53,526 nucleotides of DNA from UBA4644 sp900555855 (GTDB lineage Bacteria; Bacillota; Clostridia; Oscillospirales; Butyricicoccaceae), in contig DAWAJD010000011.1 in NCBI GenBank assembly GCA_052289195.1, forward strand, positions 1-53,526. Direction: 5' to 3'. Below the pieces are notes generated by a model, which was given only the letters and a program-made list of their open reading frames with translations, was not told where the DNA came from and made no database searches. Shown here one piece after another: positions 1 to 8,033 of this stretch. Numbering within the stretch: position 1 is the first letter of the stretch; each line of letters opens with the position of its first letter. Position numbers and translations under genes: made by a program.

Positions 1-10
1 GGTTTGAAAG

Positions 11-38
11 AAAAAATCCGGGCCTGAAAAAGCCCGGA
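11..38 (-). terminator. Rho-independent terminator after the tRNA pair
   Basis: A 7-bp GC-rich stem (17-23 with 32-38) is followed, on the minus strand, by six Ts (11-16). It lies just downstream of tRNA-Ser and ends that transcript. Confidence 0.85.
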
Positions 39-92
39 AACGGTTGATGCGCCTGACTTTTCGCCAGACGCATCTATACCGTTTCGTTAATA

Positions 93-184
93 TGGCGGAG
101 AAGGAGAGATTCGAACTCTCGAGACCCTTTTGGGGCCTACGCGATTTCCAGTCGCGCGCGCTCGACCAACTACGCGACTTCTCC
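93..184 (-). tRNA. tRNA-Ser(GGA)
   Basis: The minus strand folds as a class II tRNA. The 7-bp acceptor stem joins 178-184 with 97-103, the discriminator is G96, and CCA is encoded at 93-95. The anticodon loop reads CTGGAAA, giving anticodon GGA. A long variable arm, typical of serine tRNAs, precedes the T arm with GTTCGAATC. It is the second gene of a two-tRNA unit. Confidence 0.95.
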
Positions 185-236
185 AAGTCATTGATCCAGG
201 AAGGTCGATATTCAGTTTGGGCCGCGCCCGAAAGGT

Positions 237-313
237 TGGTGGGCCTTCAGGGACTTGAACCCGGGACCAGCCGGTTATGAGCCGGCCGCTCTGACCAACT
301 GAGCTAAAGGCCC
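237..313 (-). tRNA. tRNA with CAU anticodon, probably tRNA-Ile2
   Basis: A 77-nt class I tRNA with encoded CCA (237-239). The acceptor stem joins 307-313 with 241-247. The anticodon loop CTCATAA gives CAU, shared by elongator Met and lysidine-modified Ile2. The 5' half (GGGCCTTTAGCTCAGTTGG) resembles Gram-positive tRNA-Ile2 as I recall it, so Ile2 is preferred. It is not an initiator, because the acceptor starts with a normal G-C pair and the anticodon stem lacks three G-C pairs in a row. Confidence 0.85.
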
Positions 314-344
314 TCATTGGTACCGCATTTCTGACGGCTTTTCT

Positions 345-373
345 ATTATAACGGATTCTTTTGCAAAACACAA
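345..373 (-). promoter_or_regulatory. Sigma-A promoter of the tRNA pair
   Basis: On the minus strand, TTGTGT (368-373), a 17-nt spacer and a perfect TATAAT (345-350) lie about 30 nt upstream of the first tRNA. Confidence 0.75.
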
Positions 374-421
374 GACTTTTTTTGCATTTTTTCAAAAAAA
401 ATTCTTCGCAGATTTTTCCCG

Positions 422-450
422 TTGACAGCCCCGGCCGAGACTCTTATGAT
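422..450 (+). promoter_or_regulatory. Sigma-A promoter of the NlpC/P60 lipoprotein gene
   Basis: TTGACA (422-427), 17-nt spacer, TATGAT (445-450). The start codon follows 21 nt later, after a G-rich ribosome-binding site (461-468). Confidence 0.85.
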
Positions 451-471
451 TAGGGCAAAAGGGGGGAGCCG

Positions 472-1908
472 ATGAAACGATTTTTGGCCGGCGCCGTGTG
501 CGCCGCGATGCTTTTTGGCTTATCTGCCTGCGCCGCTTCCGCGCCGGCGGAGCTGCCGCAGCAGGGAGAAGCGCCTTTGGCGCAGCCGGAGGAACCGGAA
601 GCGCCTTCCGGCCCGCGGGATCCCATCACCGGGGCCCGCCCGGAAATGCAGCAGGCGGCGTTCTGGATCGGGCTGGATGCCACTGCCACGCAGCTTCGCA
701 TGACGGCGGAGGAATGTGCGGCCTATAATGCGGCGCTGACGCAAACGCCGGGGACGGATGTGGAGGACCTGAGCCGCTTCGGGCGGGAGATCACCCGGGA
801 GACCGTGCAGGAGCTGCTGCCCGGCGGGGCCGCGCCCCGGGAGGGATATTATACCGGCGCGGCGCTCCTGACGGCGGAGCAGCGCCGGGCCATGGAGCAA
901 AACACCGGGCTGGACGCTCTGGTCCCCCACGCGCCGCAGTATGGCTTCGTGACGCGCAGCACGCTGCTGCGCCGGTATCCCTCCGGGCTGCCGCTGTATC
1001 TGGGGCCGGACGATGTGGAGTTTGATCAGGCGGTGGAGACCCGGGCCAAGCTCTGGGAGCCCTTTGTGCTGCTGCACACCTCGGCGGACGGACAGTGGTA
1101 TTTCGTCCGCACCCGGGACTATGCCGCCTGGCTTCAGGCAGCGGACGGCGCGCTGTGCAGCCGGGAGCGCTGGGATGAGCTGCGGCAGCGGCTGGAGGAG
1201 GATTTTCTGATCGTCACGGCGCCGCGGCTCTCGCTGGCAGGCAGCGCGGCGCTGCCGGAGCTGGCAGAGCTTTCTCTGGAGATGGGCACCCGTCTGCCGC
1301 TGGAGCGGGAGGCGGCGCTGGCAGACAATGCCGTCACCGGGAACTGCTGGACGGTGCAGGTGCCGCTGGCCGACGCCGGGGGAGAGCTTCAGCTGGCGCA
1401 GGCCCGCATCCCCAAAAGCGGAGACGCCAACGAGGGCTGCCTGCCCTATACCGGCGAAACTCTCCTGCGGCAGGCCTTCCGCCTGCTGGGGCAGCGCTAC
1501 GGCTGGGGCGGGATGTTCGGCGATTGGGATTGCTCCAGCTTCTGTCAGGATGTTTATCTGACGCTGGGGCTTCGCCTGCCCCGCAACAGCGGCAGCCAGA
1601 GCCGGATCCCCGGCGGGATCGCCCTTTCCGGCCTGACGGAGCAGGAAAAGGCCGATGCACTGGCGGCGCTGCAGCCCGGGACGCTGGTGGTCCTTTCCGG
1701 CCACCAGACCATGTATCTGGGGACTTATGAAGGCGAGCCCTATCTGATCCACGCCACTTATGCGCTGTATGACGCGGCGGGGGAGCGCTATGTGCAGAAC
1801 GCAGTGATCGTTTCCTCCGCGCTGGCCTTCCGCAGCAACGGCAAAACCATTCTGGAAAACAGCCACACCCTTGCGCTGCCGGCAAAAAAATCTGAAAAAA
1901 CCGGTTAA
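472..1908 (+). CDS. SH3-domain NlpC/P60 (C40) family lipoprotein, cell-wall peptidase
   Basis: A likely exported lipoprotein that cuts peptidoglycan stem peptides. The N-terminus is a signal peptide with lipobox LSAC, so Cys20 would be lipidated. Residues about 190-235 (LWEPF, DGQWYFV) look like the bacterial SH3b domain that precedes NlpC/P60 domains. The C-terminal domain (about 335-470) has DCSSF with catalytic Cys354, then His411 in SGHQTMYLG and His427, matching the Cys-His-His triad of C40 peptidases. The 478-aa length fits SH3-NlpC/P60 fusions. It is transcribed alone from its own promoter; the next gene also has its own promoter. The function is inferred from family; exact bond specificity cannot be read from sequence. 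Confidence 0.85.
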   Translation: MKRFLAGAVCAAMLFGLSACAASAPAELPQQGEAPLAQPEEPEAPSGPRDPITGARPEMQQAAFWIGLDATATQLRMTAEECAAYNAALTQTPGTDVEDLSRFGREITRETVQELLPGGAAPREGYYTGAALLTAEQRRAMEQNTGLDALVPHAPQYGFVTRSTLLRRYPSGLPLYLGPDDVEFDQAVETRAKLWEPFVLLHTSADGQWYFVRTRDYAAWLQAADGALCSRERWDELRQRLEEDFLIVTAPRLSLAGSAALPELAELSLEMGTRLPLEREAALADNAVTGNCWTVQVPLADAGGELQLAQARIPKSGDANEGCLPYTGETLLRQAFRLLGQRYGWGGMFGDWDCSSFCQDVYLTLGLRLPRNSGSQSRIPGGIALSGLTEQEKADALAALQPGTLVVLSGHQTMYLGTYEGEPYLIHATYALYDAAGERYVQNAVIVSSALAFRSNGKTILENSHTLALPAKKSEKTG

Positions 1909-1935
1909 GATTTCCAATTTATGGCAGAAACTTTC

Positions 1936-1964
1936 TTGACAACCGCAGCAGGAGATCCTATAAT
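1936..1964 (+). promoter_or_regulatory. Consensus sigma-A promoter of divIC
   Basis: A perfect TTGACA (1936-1941), 17-nt spacer and perfect TATAAT (1959-1964). Transcription should begin near 1971, so an ATG at 1976 would be almost leaderless. This favours the TTG start at 2021 for the gene downstream. Confidence 0.9.
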
Positions 1965-2020
1965 AAAAGGAAAGTATGCTGGCAGTGTGTCTGCCGGCAG
2001 GAACGGGGGAGGGCGTCCGG

Positions 2021-2308
2021 TTGAAACGAAAGAAAAAGCGCGTTGGCCTGCTGACCAAGCTTCTGCTGGCTGCCTTCGCCGTTTATGCCGCTTTTCAGCT
2101 GGTGGATCTGCAGCTCCGCATCAACGCCGCCTCGGAGGAGCAGCAGAAGCTCCAGGCTGCGCTGGAGGCGCAGAAGCTGGAATGCGCCGAGCTGGAAGAC
2201 GCCATCCAGGATGGAGATCATGCGGATTATATCGCAAAGGTCGCAAGGGAAAGCCTGGGATATGTCTATCCCGGCGAGCAGGTTTTTGTGGATATATCCA
2301 GTAAATAG
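2021..2308 (+). CDS. divIC: DivIC/FtsB-type septum formation initiator
   Basis: A small bitopic cell-division protein expected to join the DivIB(FtsQ)-DivIC-FtsL complex at the septum. At 95 aa it has a basic N-terminus (KRKKKR), one membrane span (about 9-28), a coiled coil (about 30-65, INAASEEQQKLQAALEAQ) and a C-terminal segment ending in GYVYPGEQVFVDI, typical of the family. The start is taken as TTG 2021, which has GGGGGAGGG 7 nt upstream; an in-frame ATG at 1976 lies only about 5 nt after the predicted transcription start. It is followed 17 nt later by an S1-domain gene, the divIC-yabR order of B. subtilis. Confidence 0.85.
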   Translation: MKRKKKRVGLLTKLLLAAFAVYAAFQLVDLQLRINAASEEQQKLQAALEAQKLECAELEDAIQDGDHADYIAKVARESLGYVYPGEQVFVDISSK

Positions 2309-2325
2309 GAGGATACGCCGGAACT

Positions 2326-2796
2326 ATGGATTTGGAAATCGGCAGCGTTTATGAGGGCAGGGTCACAGGGATCACCAAGTTTGGCGCGTTTGTGCAGCTG
2401 GCTCCCGGCAAGAGCGGAATGGTCCATATCTCAGAGGTGGCCAATACCTTTGTGGACGACATCAGCAATTATCTGAAGATCGGGCAGGAGGTCAAGGTCA
2501 AGCTCATCGCCATTGATGCGCAGGGCCGGGTCAATCTGTCCATCAAAAAAGCCCTTCCTCCGCCGCCCCCGGCGGAAAAGCCTGTCCGGCGGCCGGCCCC
2601 TTCCCAGCCTGCGCCCGCGCCCCGGCCCCGTCCCAGCGCCAGCGAGCTGCAATACGCCCAGGACCAGAGCACGCTGCCCCGGGGCGACGATTCCTTTGAA
2701 AGCAAGCTGAAGGCCTTTATGCAGAGCAGCGAGAGCCGGATGTCCGACCTGCGCTCCCAGAGCGACAAGCGCTCCGGCGGCAGAAGAAGAAAATAA
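2326..2796 (+). CDS. yabR: S1 RNA-binding domain protein (YabR-like)
   Basis: One S1 domain occupies residues 1-75, with GSVYEGRVTGITKFGAFVQL at its start and GRVNLSIKKA at its end, the usual OB-fold signature for RNA binding. The remaining 80 residues are Pro/Arg/Ser-rich, low in complexity and probably disordered. B. subtilis YabR and general stress protein 13 have the same S1 core and YabR sits directly after divIC, as here. It probably shares the divIC promoter and ends at the terminator at 2806-2840. The RNA target is unknown. Confidence 0.8.
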   Translation: MDLEIGSVYEGRVTGITKFGAFVQLAPGKSGMVHISEVANTFVDDISNYLKIGQEVKVKLIAIDAQGRVNLSIKKALPPPPPAEKPVRRPAPSQPAPAPRPRPSASELQYAQDQSTLPRGDDSFESKLKAFMQSSESRMSDLRSQSDKRSGGRRRK

Positions 2797-2805
2797 AAAA
2801 CAGAA

Positions 2806-2840
2806 CCCCGCCTGCGGAGCGTGCAGGCGGGGATTTTTTT
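2806..2840 (+). terminator. Terminator of divIC-yabR
   Basis: A perfect 10-bp GC-rich stem (2806-2815 with 2823-2832), a 7-nt loop and seven Ts (2834-2840). Confidence 0.9.
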
Positions 2841-2852
2841 ATGCGGAGACGG

Positions 2853-4238
2853 TCATTGCAGCTGGGCGGAAACATTGCGGATCCATTTTTCCCGGCGGAG
2901 ATGGATCAGGCTGGCGATGTTTTTCGCAATGTCGTCGCAGCAGATCATCAGGAAAACGCCCCAAACCGGCAGACCCAGCCAAACGCCCAGAAAGGCCATG
3001 GGAACGCCCGCCAGCCAGACGCTGCCGTTGTCGATGAGACAGGCGTGGAGCGTGTCGCCCGCCGCCCGGAAAACGCCCACGATGAGCACCATGCTGTTGC
3101 ATTTCAGCGGTGTGGATAGAGCCTGCAGGATCAGCATGATCCGCGCCAGCGAAAGGATCTCCTCGGAGACGGAATACAGGCGGAGAAACAGCGGCGAGAG
3201 CGCGATGCATATAAGCCCGGTCACCAGCCCCACCGCCGGCAGCAGCAGCGCAAACCGGTGTCCGTAGTCCAGCGCGCCCTCCTCGTCGCCTGCGCCCACC
3301 ATATTGCCGATAAAAATGCCGCAGGCGTTGCTCATGCCCCGGGTGAACACCGTCATCAGCTGGATGACGGTGCCGGAGATTTGTACGGCGGCCAGTGCCG
3401 CTGTTCCCAAAAGCCCATAGGCCACGGTGTAGAGGGAAAAGCCCACGCTCCAGAGGGTCTCGTTCAGCAGGACGGGCCATGCGGTGCGGAGATATTTGCG
3501 GACGAAATTGCCGTCCAGCGCAAAAAGCTCCTTTGGCCGCGCCGCGCCCGCCAGCTTCCGCCGGTAGATCGCCGTTATCAGCACCAAGCATTCCACCAGC
3601 CGGGCCAGCGTCGTGGCGATGGCTGCGCCTCGCAGGCCCAGCGCCGGACAGCCCAGCAGACCGTAGATCAGAAGGGCGTTGCCCCCTACATTTACGAGGA
3701 TGGAAAGGGTGCTGGCCAGCGTGGGCAGATGCAGGCTGCCCGTGCAGCGGCACACCATGGAAAGGATCAGGCTCACCGCCGTCATGGGGTAGCTGAGTCC
3801 CACCCAGAAAAGATAATCCGCCGCCAGCGACAGGGCCGGCTCCTCGTGGACATAAAAGCTCACCAGCAGCCGGGGCGCGGCCAGCGCGCCCACGGTAAAG
3901 AGCAGCGTCACGGCGGCCCCCAGCAGATACATCATGCCCATGGTCCGGCGAACATTTTTCAGGTCCTGCGTCCCCCAGAACTGGGAGAGAAAGACGGAGC
4001 CGCCGGAATTGATGCCGAACAGCACCATGGTCAGCAGGAAAAAGATCTGGTTGCCGCCGCCGGCGGCAGCCACAGCATCGCCTCCCAGCCGGCCAATCAT
4101 CACCACATCGATCAGGTTAACGGCGGAAGCAATCAGAAATTGCGCGGCAATGGGAAGGGCCGTGCGAAAGACCCGCCTGACAAAGCGGGGCTCAAAAGCC
4201 CGGCGGAGCCGGGAAGAAAGCGTTATCGTCTGTTCCAT
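2853..4238 (-). CDS. MATE family multidrug or toxin efflux transporter
   Basis: A 461-aa polytopic membrane protein with about 12 hydrophobic segments in two homologous halves, typical of MATE (NorM/DinF) antiporters that expel cationic compounds using Na+ or H+ gradients. The FLIASAVNLIDVVMIGRLG and LFGINSGGSVFLSQFWG stretches are characteristic of helices 1 and 2. The start is set at 4238 (MEQTITLS), with AGAGGA 5 nt upstream, rather than the in-frame ATG at 4289, which falls in the preceding hairpin. It lies downstream of ricT on the same strand, separated by a terminator-like hairpin, so it may have partly independent expression. Substrate unknown. Confidence 0.85.
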   Translation of the reverse strand: MEQTITLSSRLRRAFEPRFVRRVFRTALPIAAQFLIASAVNLIDVVMIGRLGGDAVAAAGGGNQIFFLLTMVLFGINSGGSVFLSQFWGTQDLKNVRRTMGMMYLLGAAVTLLFTVGALAAPRLLVSFYVHEEPALSLAADYLFWVGLSYPMTAVSLILSMVCRCTGSLHLPTLASTLSILVNVGGNALLIYGLLGCPALGLRGAAIATTLARLVECLVLITAIYRRKLAGAARPKELFALDGNFVRKYLRTAWPVLLNETLWSVGFSLYTVAYGLLGTAALAAVQISGTVIQLMTVFTRGMSNACGIFIGNMVGAGDEEGALDYGHRFALLLPAVGLVTGLICIALSPLFLRLYSVSEEILSLARIMLILQALSTPLKCNSMVLIVGVFRAAGDTLHACLIDNGSVWLAGVPMAFLGVWLGLPVWGVFLMICCDDIAKNIASLIHLRREKWIRNVSAQLQ

Positions 4239-4257
4239 AGTCCTCTTGTGTCCGTAA

Positions 4258-4283
4258 AAGGCCCCGGCAGCGGTCTGCCGGGG
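4258..4283 (-). terminator. Probable terminator after ricT
   Basis: A perfect 9-bp GC-rich stem (4262-4270 with 4275-4283) and a 4-nt loop. On the minus strand it is followed by CCTTTTAC, a short T-tract. It separates ricT from the MATE gene; termination may be incomplete. Confidence 0.6.
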
Positions 4284-4292
4284 CGGCAAAGC

Positions 4293-5592
4293 TTATTCTT
4301 CGGAGGGTTTGCCGGCGTTTTCCGGCTTTTTCCCATTGCGGAAGCCGCTGCGGTAGCCGCCGCGGCGGCGATTGCGGCCTGCGCCGGAGNNNNNNNNNNG
4401 AGCCGCTGCGGTTCTGAGCGCCCTCGCCGTTTTCCGGGGCTTTGGGCTTCTGCTCCTCCCGGGGCTTGCCCTCCTTGGGCGGCTGCTTCTGGGGGGCCTG
4501 GCGGCCCGGGCGGTTCTGGCTGCGGCCGCCGGGCTTCCGGTCGCCGGGCTTGGCGTCCTTGTTCCGGGGCGGCTGGTTCTGCTTCTGCTGGTCAGCGGGC
4601 TTGCCGGAGCGCTCGCCCTGCCGGGGTCTGGACCGGTCCTGCCGGGGCGGACGGGGCTTCTGCCGCTGGGACTGACTTTGCTCCGGCGCGGCCTCCGCCG
4701 CCAGAGAGGAATCCTCCAGACTGGTCAGCAACGGCGCCTTGGCGGGCGCCGGCTCCGGCGGGAGGGGCTCGCCCTTATCTCGGCCGCGGCGCAGCACGCA
4801 GCACTGTCCGCAGGGGACGGTCACCGGAGAATCCGGATTGTTCAGCATCCGGACCCGGCAGGTGCCCCGCAGCAGGGAAGAATCCAGAACATTGCCCCGG
4901 CCGTAGGGCGTATCCACCAAGCTTTCGTTGGGCGGCGTCTGACGGATCATCTCCTGATAGGCCTCGTTTTCATATTTCAGGCAGCACATGAGCCGCCCGC
5001 AGGTGCCGGAGATCTTGGTGGGGTTCAACGAAAGGCCCTGATCCTTGGCCATGTTGATGGAGACGGGCTGGAAATCCTTCAAAAAGGCGCTGCAGCACAG
5101 GGGCCGGCCGCAGATGCCCAGGCCGCCGATCATTTTGGCTTCGTCCCGGACGCCGATCTGCCGCAGCTCGATGCGGGTGCGGAAGACGCCCGCCAGATCC
5201 TTCACCAGCTCCCGGAAATCCACCCGGCCGTCGGCGCTGAAATAAAACAGCAGCTTGCTGTGGTCGAAGGTATATTCCACCGTCACCAGCTTCATCTCCA
5301 GCTTGTGGGCGGCGATCTTGGCCTCGCAGATCCGGAAGGCCTCCTGCTCGAAGGCTTCGTTCTGCTCAACGATTTTGGTATCCGCGGGGGTGGCGATGCG
5401 GATCAGCGGCTTCAGCGGCTGGACGATCTTATCGTCCTCCAGCTGGGTGTTGGGCAGGGTGACCTCGCCATATTCCAGGCCCCGTGCCGTTTCCACGATA
5501 ACAGGCATCTCCTTCTGGACGGCAATGCCTTTGGGATCAAAATAATAAACCTTGCCGACTTTTTTGAATCGGACGCCGATGACTTCTGTCAT
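4293..5592 (-). CDS. ricT: RicT/YaaT (PSP1 domain) protein, interrupted by an assembly gap
   Basis: PSP1 family; in B. subtilis RicT works with RicA and RicF in an iron-sulfur complex affecting RNase Y mRNA processing, sporulation and competence. The core (about residues 1-270) includes GICGRPLCC and GTCGRLMCC, the Cys clusters of the family. After it comes a long Gln/Lys/Pro/Arg-rich tail. Ten Ns at 4390-4399 lie in the tail. The frame before the gap is not the frame after it: continuing in the other frame gives NRRRGGYRSGFRNGKK and ends in PSEE with TAA at 4293-4295, plainly the same protein. The true gap should therefore be a multiple of three long. Neighbours darA and holB match the B. 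subtilis yaaQ-holB-yaaT region. Good RBS AGGAGG upstream of 5592. Confidence 0.85.
4390..4399. other. Assembly gap (10 Ns)
   Basis: A run of exactly ten Ns inside the GC-rich, Gly/Arg-repeat part of ricT. The frames on each side disagree, so ten is a placeholder and not the real length. Confidence 0.95.
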
Positions 5593-5615
5593 ATGTTCCT
5601 CCTGTAAAGGGTCAG

Positions 5616-6521
5616 TCAGCAGACGCTGCAGAAGGCCGCCAGCGCCCCGGCCAGCGCCGTGACGGAGGGGTTCTGCGGCAGCACGCTCCGCTGCTGCTCC
5701 AGATATTCAAAGATCGTGATGGCCCGAGCGCTGCGGTCCTGCCGGGCCTGCCGCAGCAAAAGGCGGCAGCTCTCGTCGCAGAAATCCGCATATTCCCTGC
5801 GGGAAAGGCGGGTCAGGCTCTGGCAGACGGTAAAGATGGCCAGCTCGCCGCCGGAGAGGGCGCTGCAAAAGTCCCTTGCCGCCCCAAAGGCGGGGGATTC
5901 TCTGCCGGACAAAATGTCCAGCGCCCGGCCCAGCAGACCGGCGGACGCCTCTGCCGCCTGCAGCCGCTGGGTCTCCGTCGTCTCAGGGCAGCGCCCGGCT
6001 AGCGCGGAAAGCAGCTGCGGCCGGGAGAGGGGCGTCATACGGAAGGTCTTACACCGGGAGCGCACCGTCTGCAGCATGGCTTCCCGGTTTTCGCAGAGCA
6101 GCACAAACAGGGAGGAGGCCGGCTCCTCCAAAACCTTCAGCAGGGCGTTTTGCGAGGGAAGGTTCAGCTTGTCCGCCTGGGGGATGACGAAGATCTTGTA
6201 AGGCGCTTCCGAGGGCCGCAGAAAGCTCTGGGCCCGCAGCTCGCGGACCTGCTCCAGCTTGACGCCCTTGCCGGGCTCGCTCTCCTCCAGCCAAAACAGA
6301 TCAGGATGGGAGCCTGCCGCTACTCTGCGGCAGGCGGGGCAGGCGCCGCAGGGGGCGTCCTTCCCGGTGCATAAAAGCGCCTGACAAAGATCGCCTGCGG
6401 CAGTGCGCTTGCCGGAGCCGGCAGGGCCGTCGATGAGGACGGCGGAGCCCAGCCCGCCGGCAGGCAGCGCGGAAAGGGCCTGCTTCAGCCCTTCGTTTCC
6501 CAGAAGATGGGGCAGTCTCAT
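5616..6521 (-). CDS. holB: DNA polymerase III delta-prime subunit
   Basis: A clamp-loader AAA+ subunit that helps place the beta clamp on DNA. Walker A-like GPAGSGKRT is at residues 32-40. The zinc module has Cys51, Cys58, Cys61 and Cys64 (CTGKDAPCGACPAC). The LNLPSQNALLKVLEEP stretch and the sensor-1 SRC motif (TVRSRCKTF) are typical of HolB/DnaX-like proteins. At 301 aa it is close to the B. subtilis protein. Its ATG shares one base with the stop of darA, so the two genes are translationally coupled, and ricT follows 23 nt downstream. Confidence 0.9.
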   Translation of the reverse strand: MRLPHLLGNEGLKQALSALPAGGLGSAVLIDGPAGSGKRTAAGDLCQALLCTGKDAPCGACPACRRVAAGSHPDLFWLEESEPGKGVKLEQVRELRAQSFLRPSEAPYKIFVIPQADKLNLPSQNALLKVLEEPASSLFVLLCENREAMLQTVRSRCKTFRMTPLSRPQLLSALAGRCPETTETQRLQAAEASAGLLGRALDILSGRESPAFGAARDFCSALSGGELAIFTVCQSLTRLSRREYADFCDESCRLLLRQARQDRSARAITIFEYLEQQRSVLPQNPSVTALAGALAAFCSVC

Positions 6522-6844
6522 CAGATCTTCAGAAACTGGTCCACATCCAGCACAAAAATGGTAGCGCCGCCCACCCGGACCTCTACCGGCAGGGTGGAGA
6601 AGAAGCCCACGCCGGCCTCCGAGGCGGCGGGCATGATCTGCGTGCGGCTGTGGGCATGCTGATGGATCACATCAATGGCGGCCTGGACCTTGTCGTCCTC
6701 CACGCCCACCAGAATGGTCACATTGCCGGCCCGCAGAAAGCCGCCGGTGGTGCTCAGCCGGGTGACGGAATAGCCCGCGTCGTTCAGTGCGCGGACCACC
6801 GTGGAAGCGTCGTCGCTGTTCAGAATACCGAGGATCATTTTCAT
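6521..6844 (-). CDS. darA: Cyclic-di-AMP receptor DarA (YaaQ/PstA)
   Basis: A 107-aa PII-like trimeric protein that binds the second messenger c-di-AMP. The features seen are the N-terminal MKMILGILNSDDAS, the TTGGFLRAGN loop (about 33-42) that contacts nucleotide in the family, and the C-terminal VGGATIFVLDVDQF strand. AGGAGG stands 8 nt before the ATG at 6844. It sits between alr and holB, matching the yaaQ-holB-ricT neighbourhood of Firmicutes. Its output pathway is not established in most species. Confidence 0.92.
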   Translation of the reverse strand: MKMILGILNSDDASTVVRALNDAGYSVTRLSTTGGFLRAGNVTILVGVEDDKVQAAIDVIHQHAHSRTQIMPAASEAGVGFFSTLPVEVRVGGATIFVLDVDQFLKI

Positions 6845-6884
6845 AACAGGTTCCTCCTTTTATCGCAGATGGGCAAAAAGCCCC

Positions 6885-7985
6885 TTAACCATCAATATAT
6901 TGCCGGGGGACGGTGGGCGGAACGAACATGGGCGCGGCATCCAGAAAAACCTTCGTGCCGGGGCCGCATTCCAGATCGGTCACATCGATCACCGTGTGGC
7001 TCACGCCTACATGGCCCAAAACGGGCGCGCGCTTGCCGCCCACGCTGACATAATAGCGCTTGCCCCGGAAAAAGGCCTTGACCACCGAGCCCATGGCCCG
7101 GAGATAGTCGATCAGGCGGGTATTTACCCGGATCTTTTCCACCTGATAGCCGTCGCCGGAGCCCACGGGGATGACGGCGATGCGGGTGGGGTGGCGGGTA
7201 GTGTAGGCGCTGCCGTAGCCGATGGTAGCGCCCTTGGGCAGCCAGCGGACCTCCACGATCTCGCTCTGGAGCCGGCCGGTGCGCTGCAGGCCGAAGTCGC
7301 CCTTGGAGATCAGCCTTCCGCCCAGGGCGGAGCCGATGCGCACGGCGTCCAGATTTGGCATTTTACAGCCGAAAAAGGCTTCGGAATTGGAAGCGTGGAG
7401 CATGCCCGGCTCAAAGCCGGCGGCGCGGATCTTATCCACCACGGAGAGGAACAGGTCGTATTGGGCCTGGGTCTTCTTTTTGCTGCGGAAGGCGTTGGCG
7501 TAGTGGGTATAGGTGCCGGTCACATTCAGATTGCCCAGATAGCGGTAAACGCTGAGGATCCGGTCGATCTCCCCGGGGACAAAGCCGTAGCGGCCCATGC
7601 CGGTGTCCACCTTGATATGCACATCGCAGACCACGCCCTCGCTCTCGGCGATGCCGTTGAGGGCCAGCGCCGCGTCGTAGGAGCCCACCGTGGCGGTTGC
7701 GCCGGCCTTGAGGATGGCGCGGATGTCCTCCTCACAGGCCGTGGAGCGAAGGATCAGGATCTCCTCCTCCTGAAAGCCCCAGTCCCGCAGCCGGACGGCG
7801 TCCTCCGGCTCGGTGACGGCAAAGCGTCGGATGCCGGCCTCCCGGCAAAGCTCCGCCATAGGCTTCAGACCAAGCCCATAGGCGTTGATCTTCAGCACGG
7901 CATAGATCTGTGCGTCGCCCGCCGCAGTCTGGATCACCTGCAGATTGTTGCGCACCTTGGCTTTATCCACGATCAGCGCTTTCAT
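6885..7985 (-). CDS. alr: Alanine racemase
   Basis: A PLP enzyme converting L-Ala to D-Ala for peptidoglycan. The AVLKINAYGLGL motif near the N-terminus holds the PLP lysine (Lys32). VDTGMGRYGF and the GYGSAYTTRH segment with the second catalytic Tyr are present. At 366 aa it is normal length for Alr. A strong RBS (AGGAGGGA) precedes the ATG. The gene sits 48 nt after a FemAB-like wall enzyme and 40 nt before darA, so it is probably in one envelope operon. In B. subtilis alrA lies between ydcC and ndoA; here those relatives are about 18 kb away on the other strand. Confidence 0.95.
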   Translation of the reverse strand: MKALIVDKAKVRNNLQVIQTAAGDAQIYAVLKINAYGLGLKPMAELCREAGIRRFAVTEPEDAVRLRDWGFQEEEILILRSTACEEDIRAILKAGATATVGSYDAALALNGIAESEGVVCDVHIKVDTGMGRYGFVPGEIDRILSVYRYLGNLNVTGTYTHYANAFRSKKKTQAQYDLFLSVVDKIRAAGFEPGMLHASNSEAFFGCKMPNLDAVRIGSALGGRLISKGDFGLQRTGRLQSEIVEVRWLPKGATIGYGSAYTTRHPTRIAVIPVGSGDGYQVEKIRVNTRLIDYLRAMGSVVKAFFRGKRYYVSVGGKRAPVLGHVGVSHTVIDVTDLECGPGTKVFLDAAPMFVPPTVPRQYIDG

Positions 7986-8033
7986 AATCTCTATCCCTCC
8001 TGTTCTATCTCTGAAACAACGGCCGCGGCCGGA

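Noticed and set aside
44..395. Small frames over the tRNA genes
   Set aside because: They are translations of tRNA-Ser and tRNA-Ile2 on either strand.
1976..2020. ATG 1976 as the divIC start
   Set aside because: It lies about 5 nt after the predicted transcription start of a perfect promoter, while TTG 2021 has a strong RBS.
3258..4991. Plus-strand frame through the N gap
   Set aside because: Contains unknown residues, lies opposite ricT and the MATE gene, and matches nothing.
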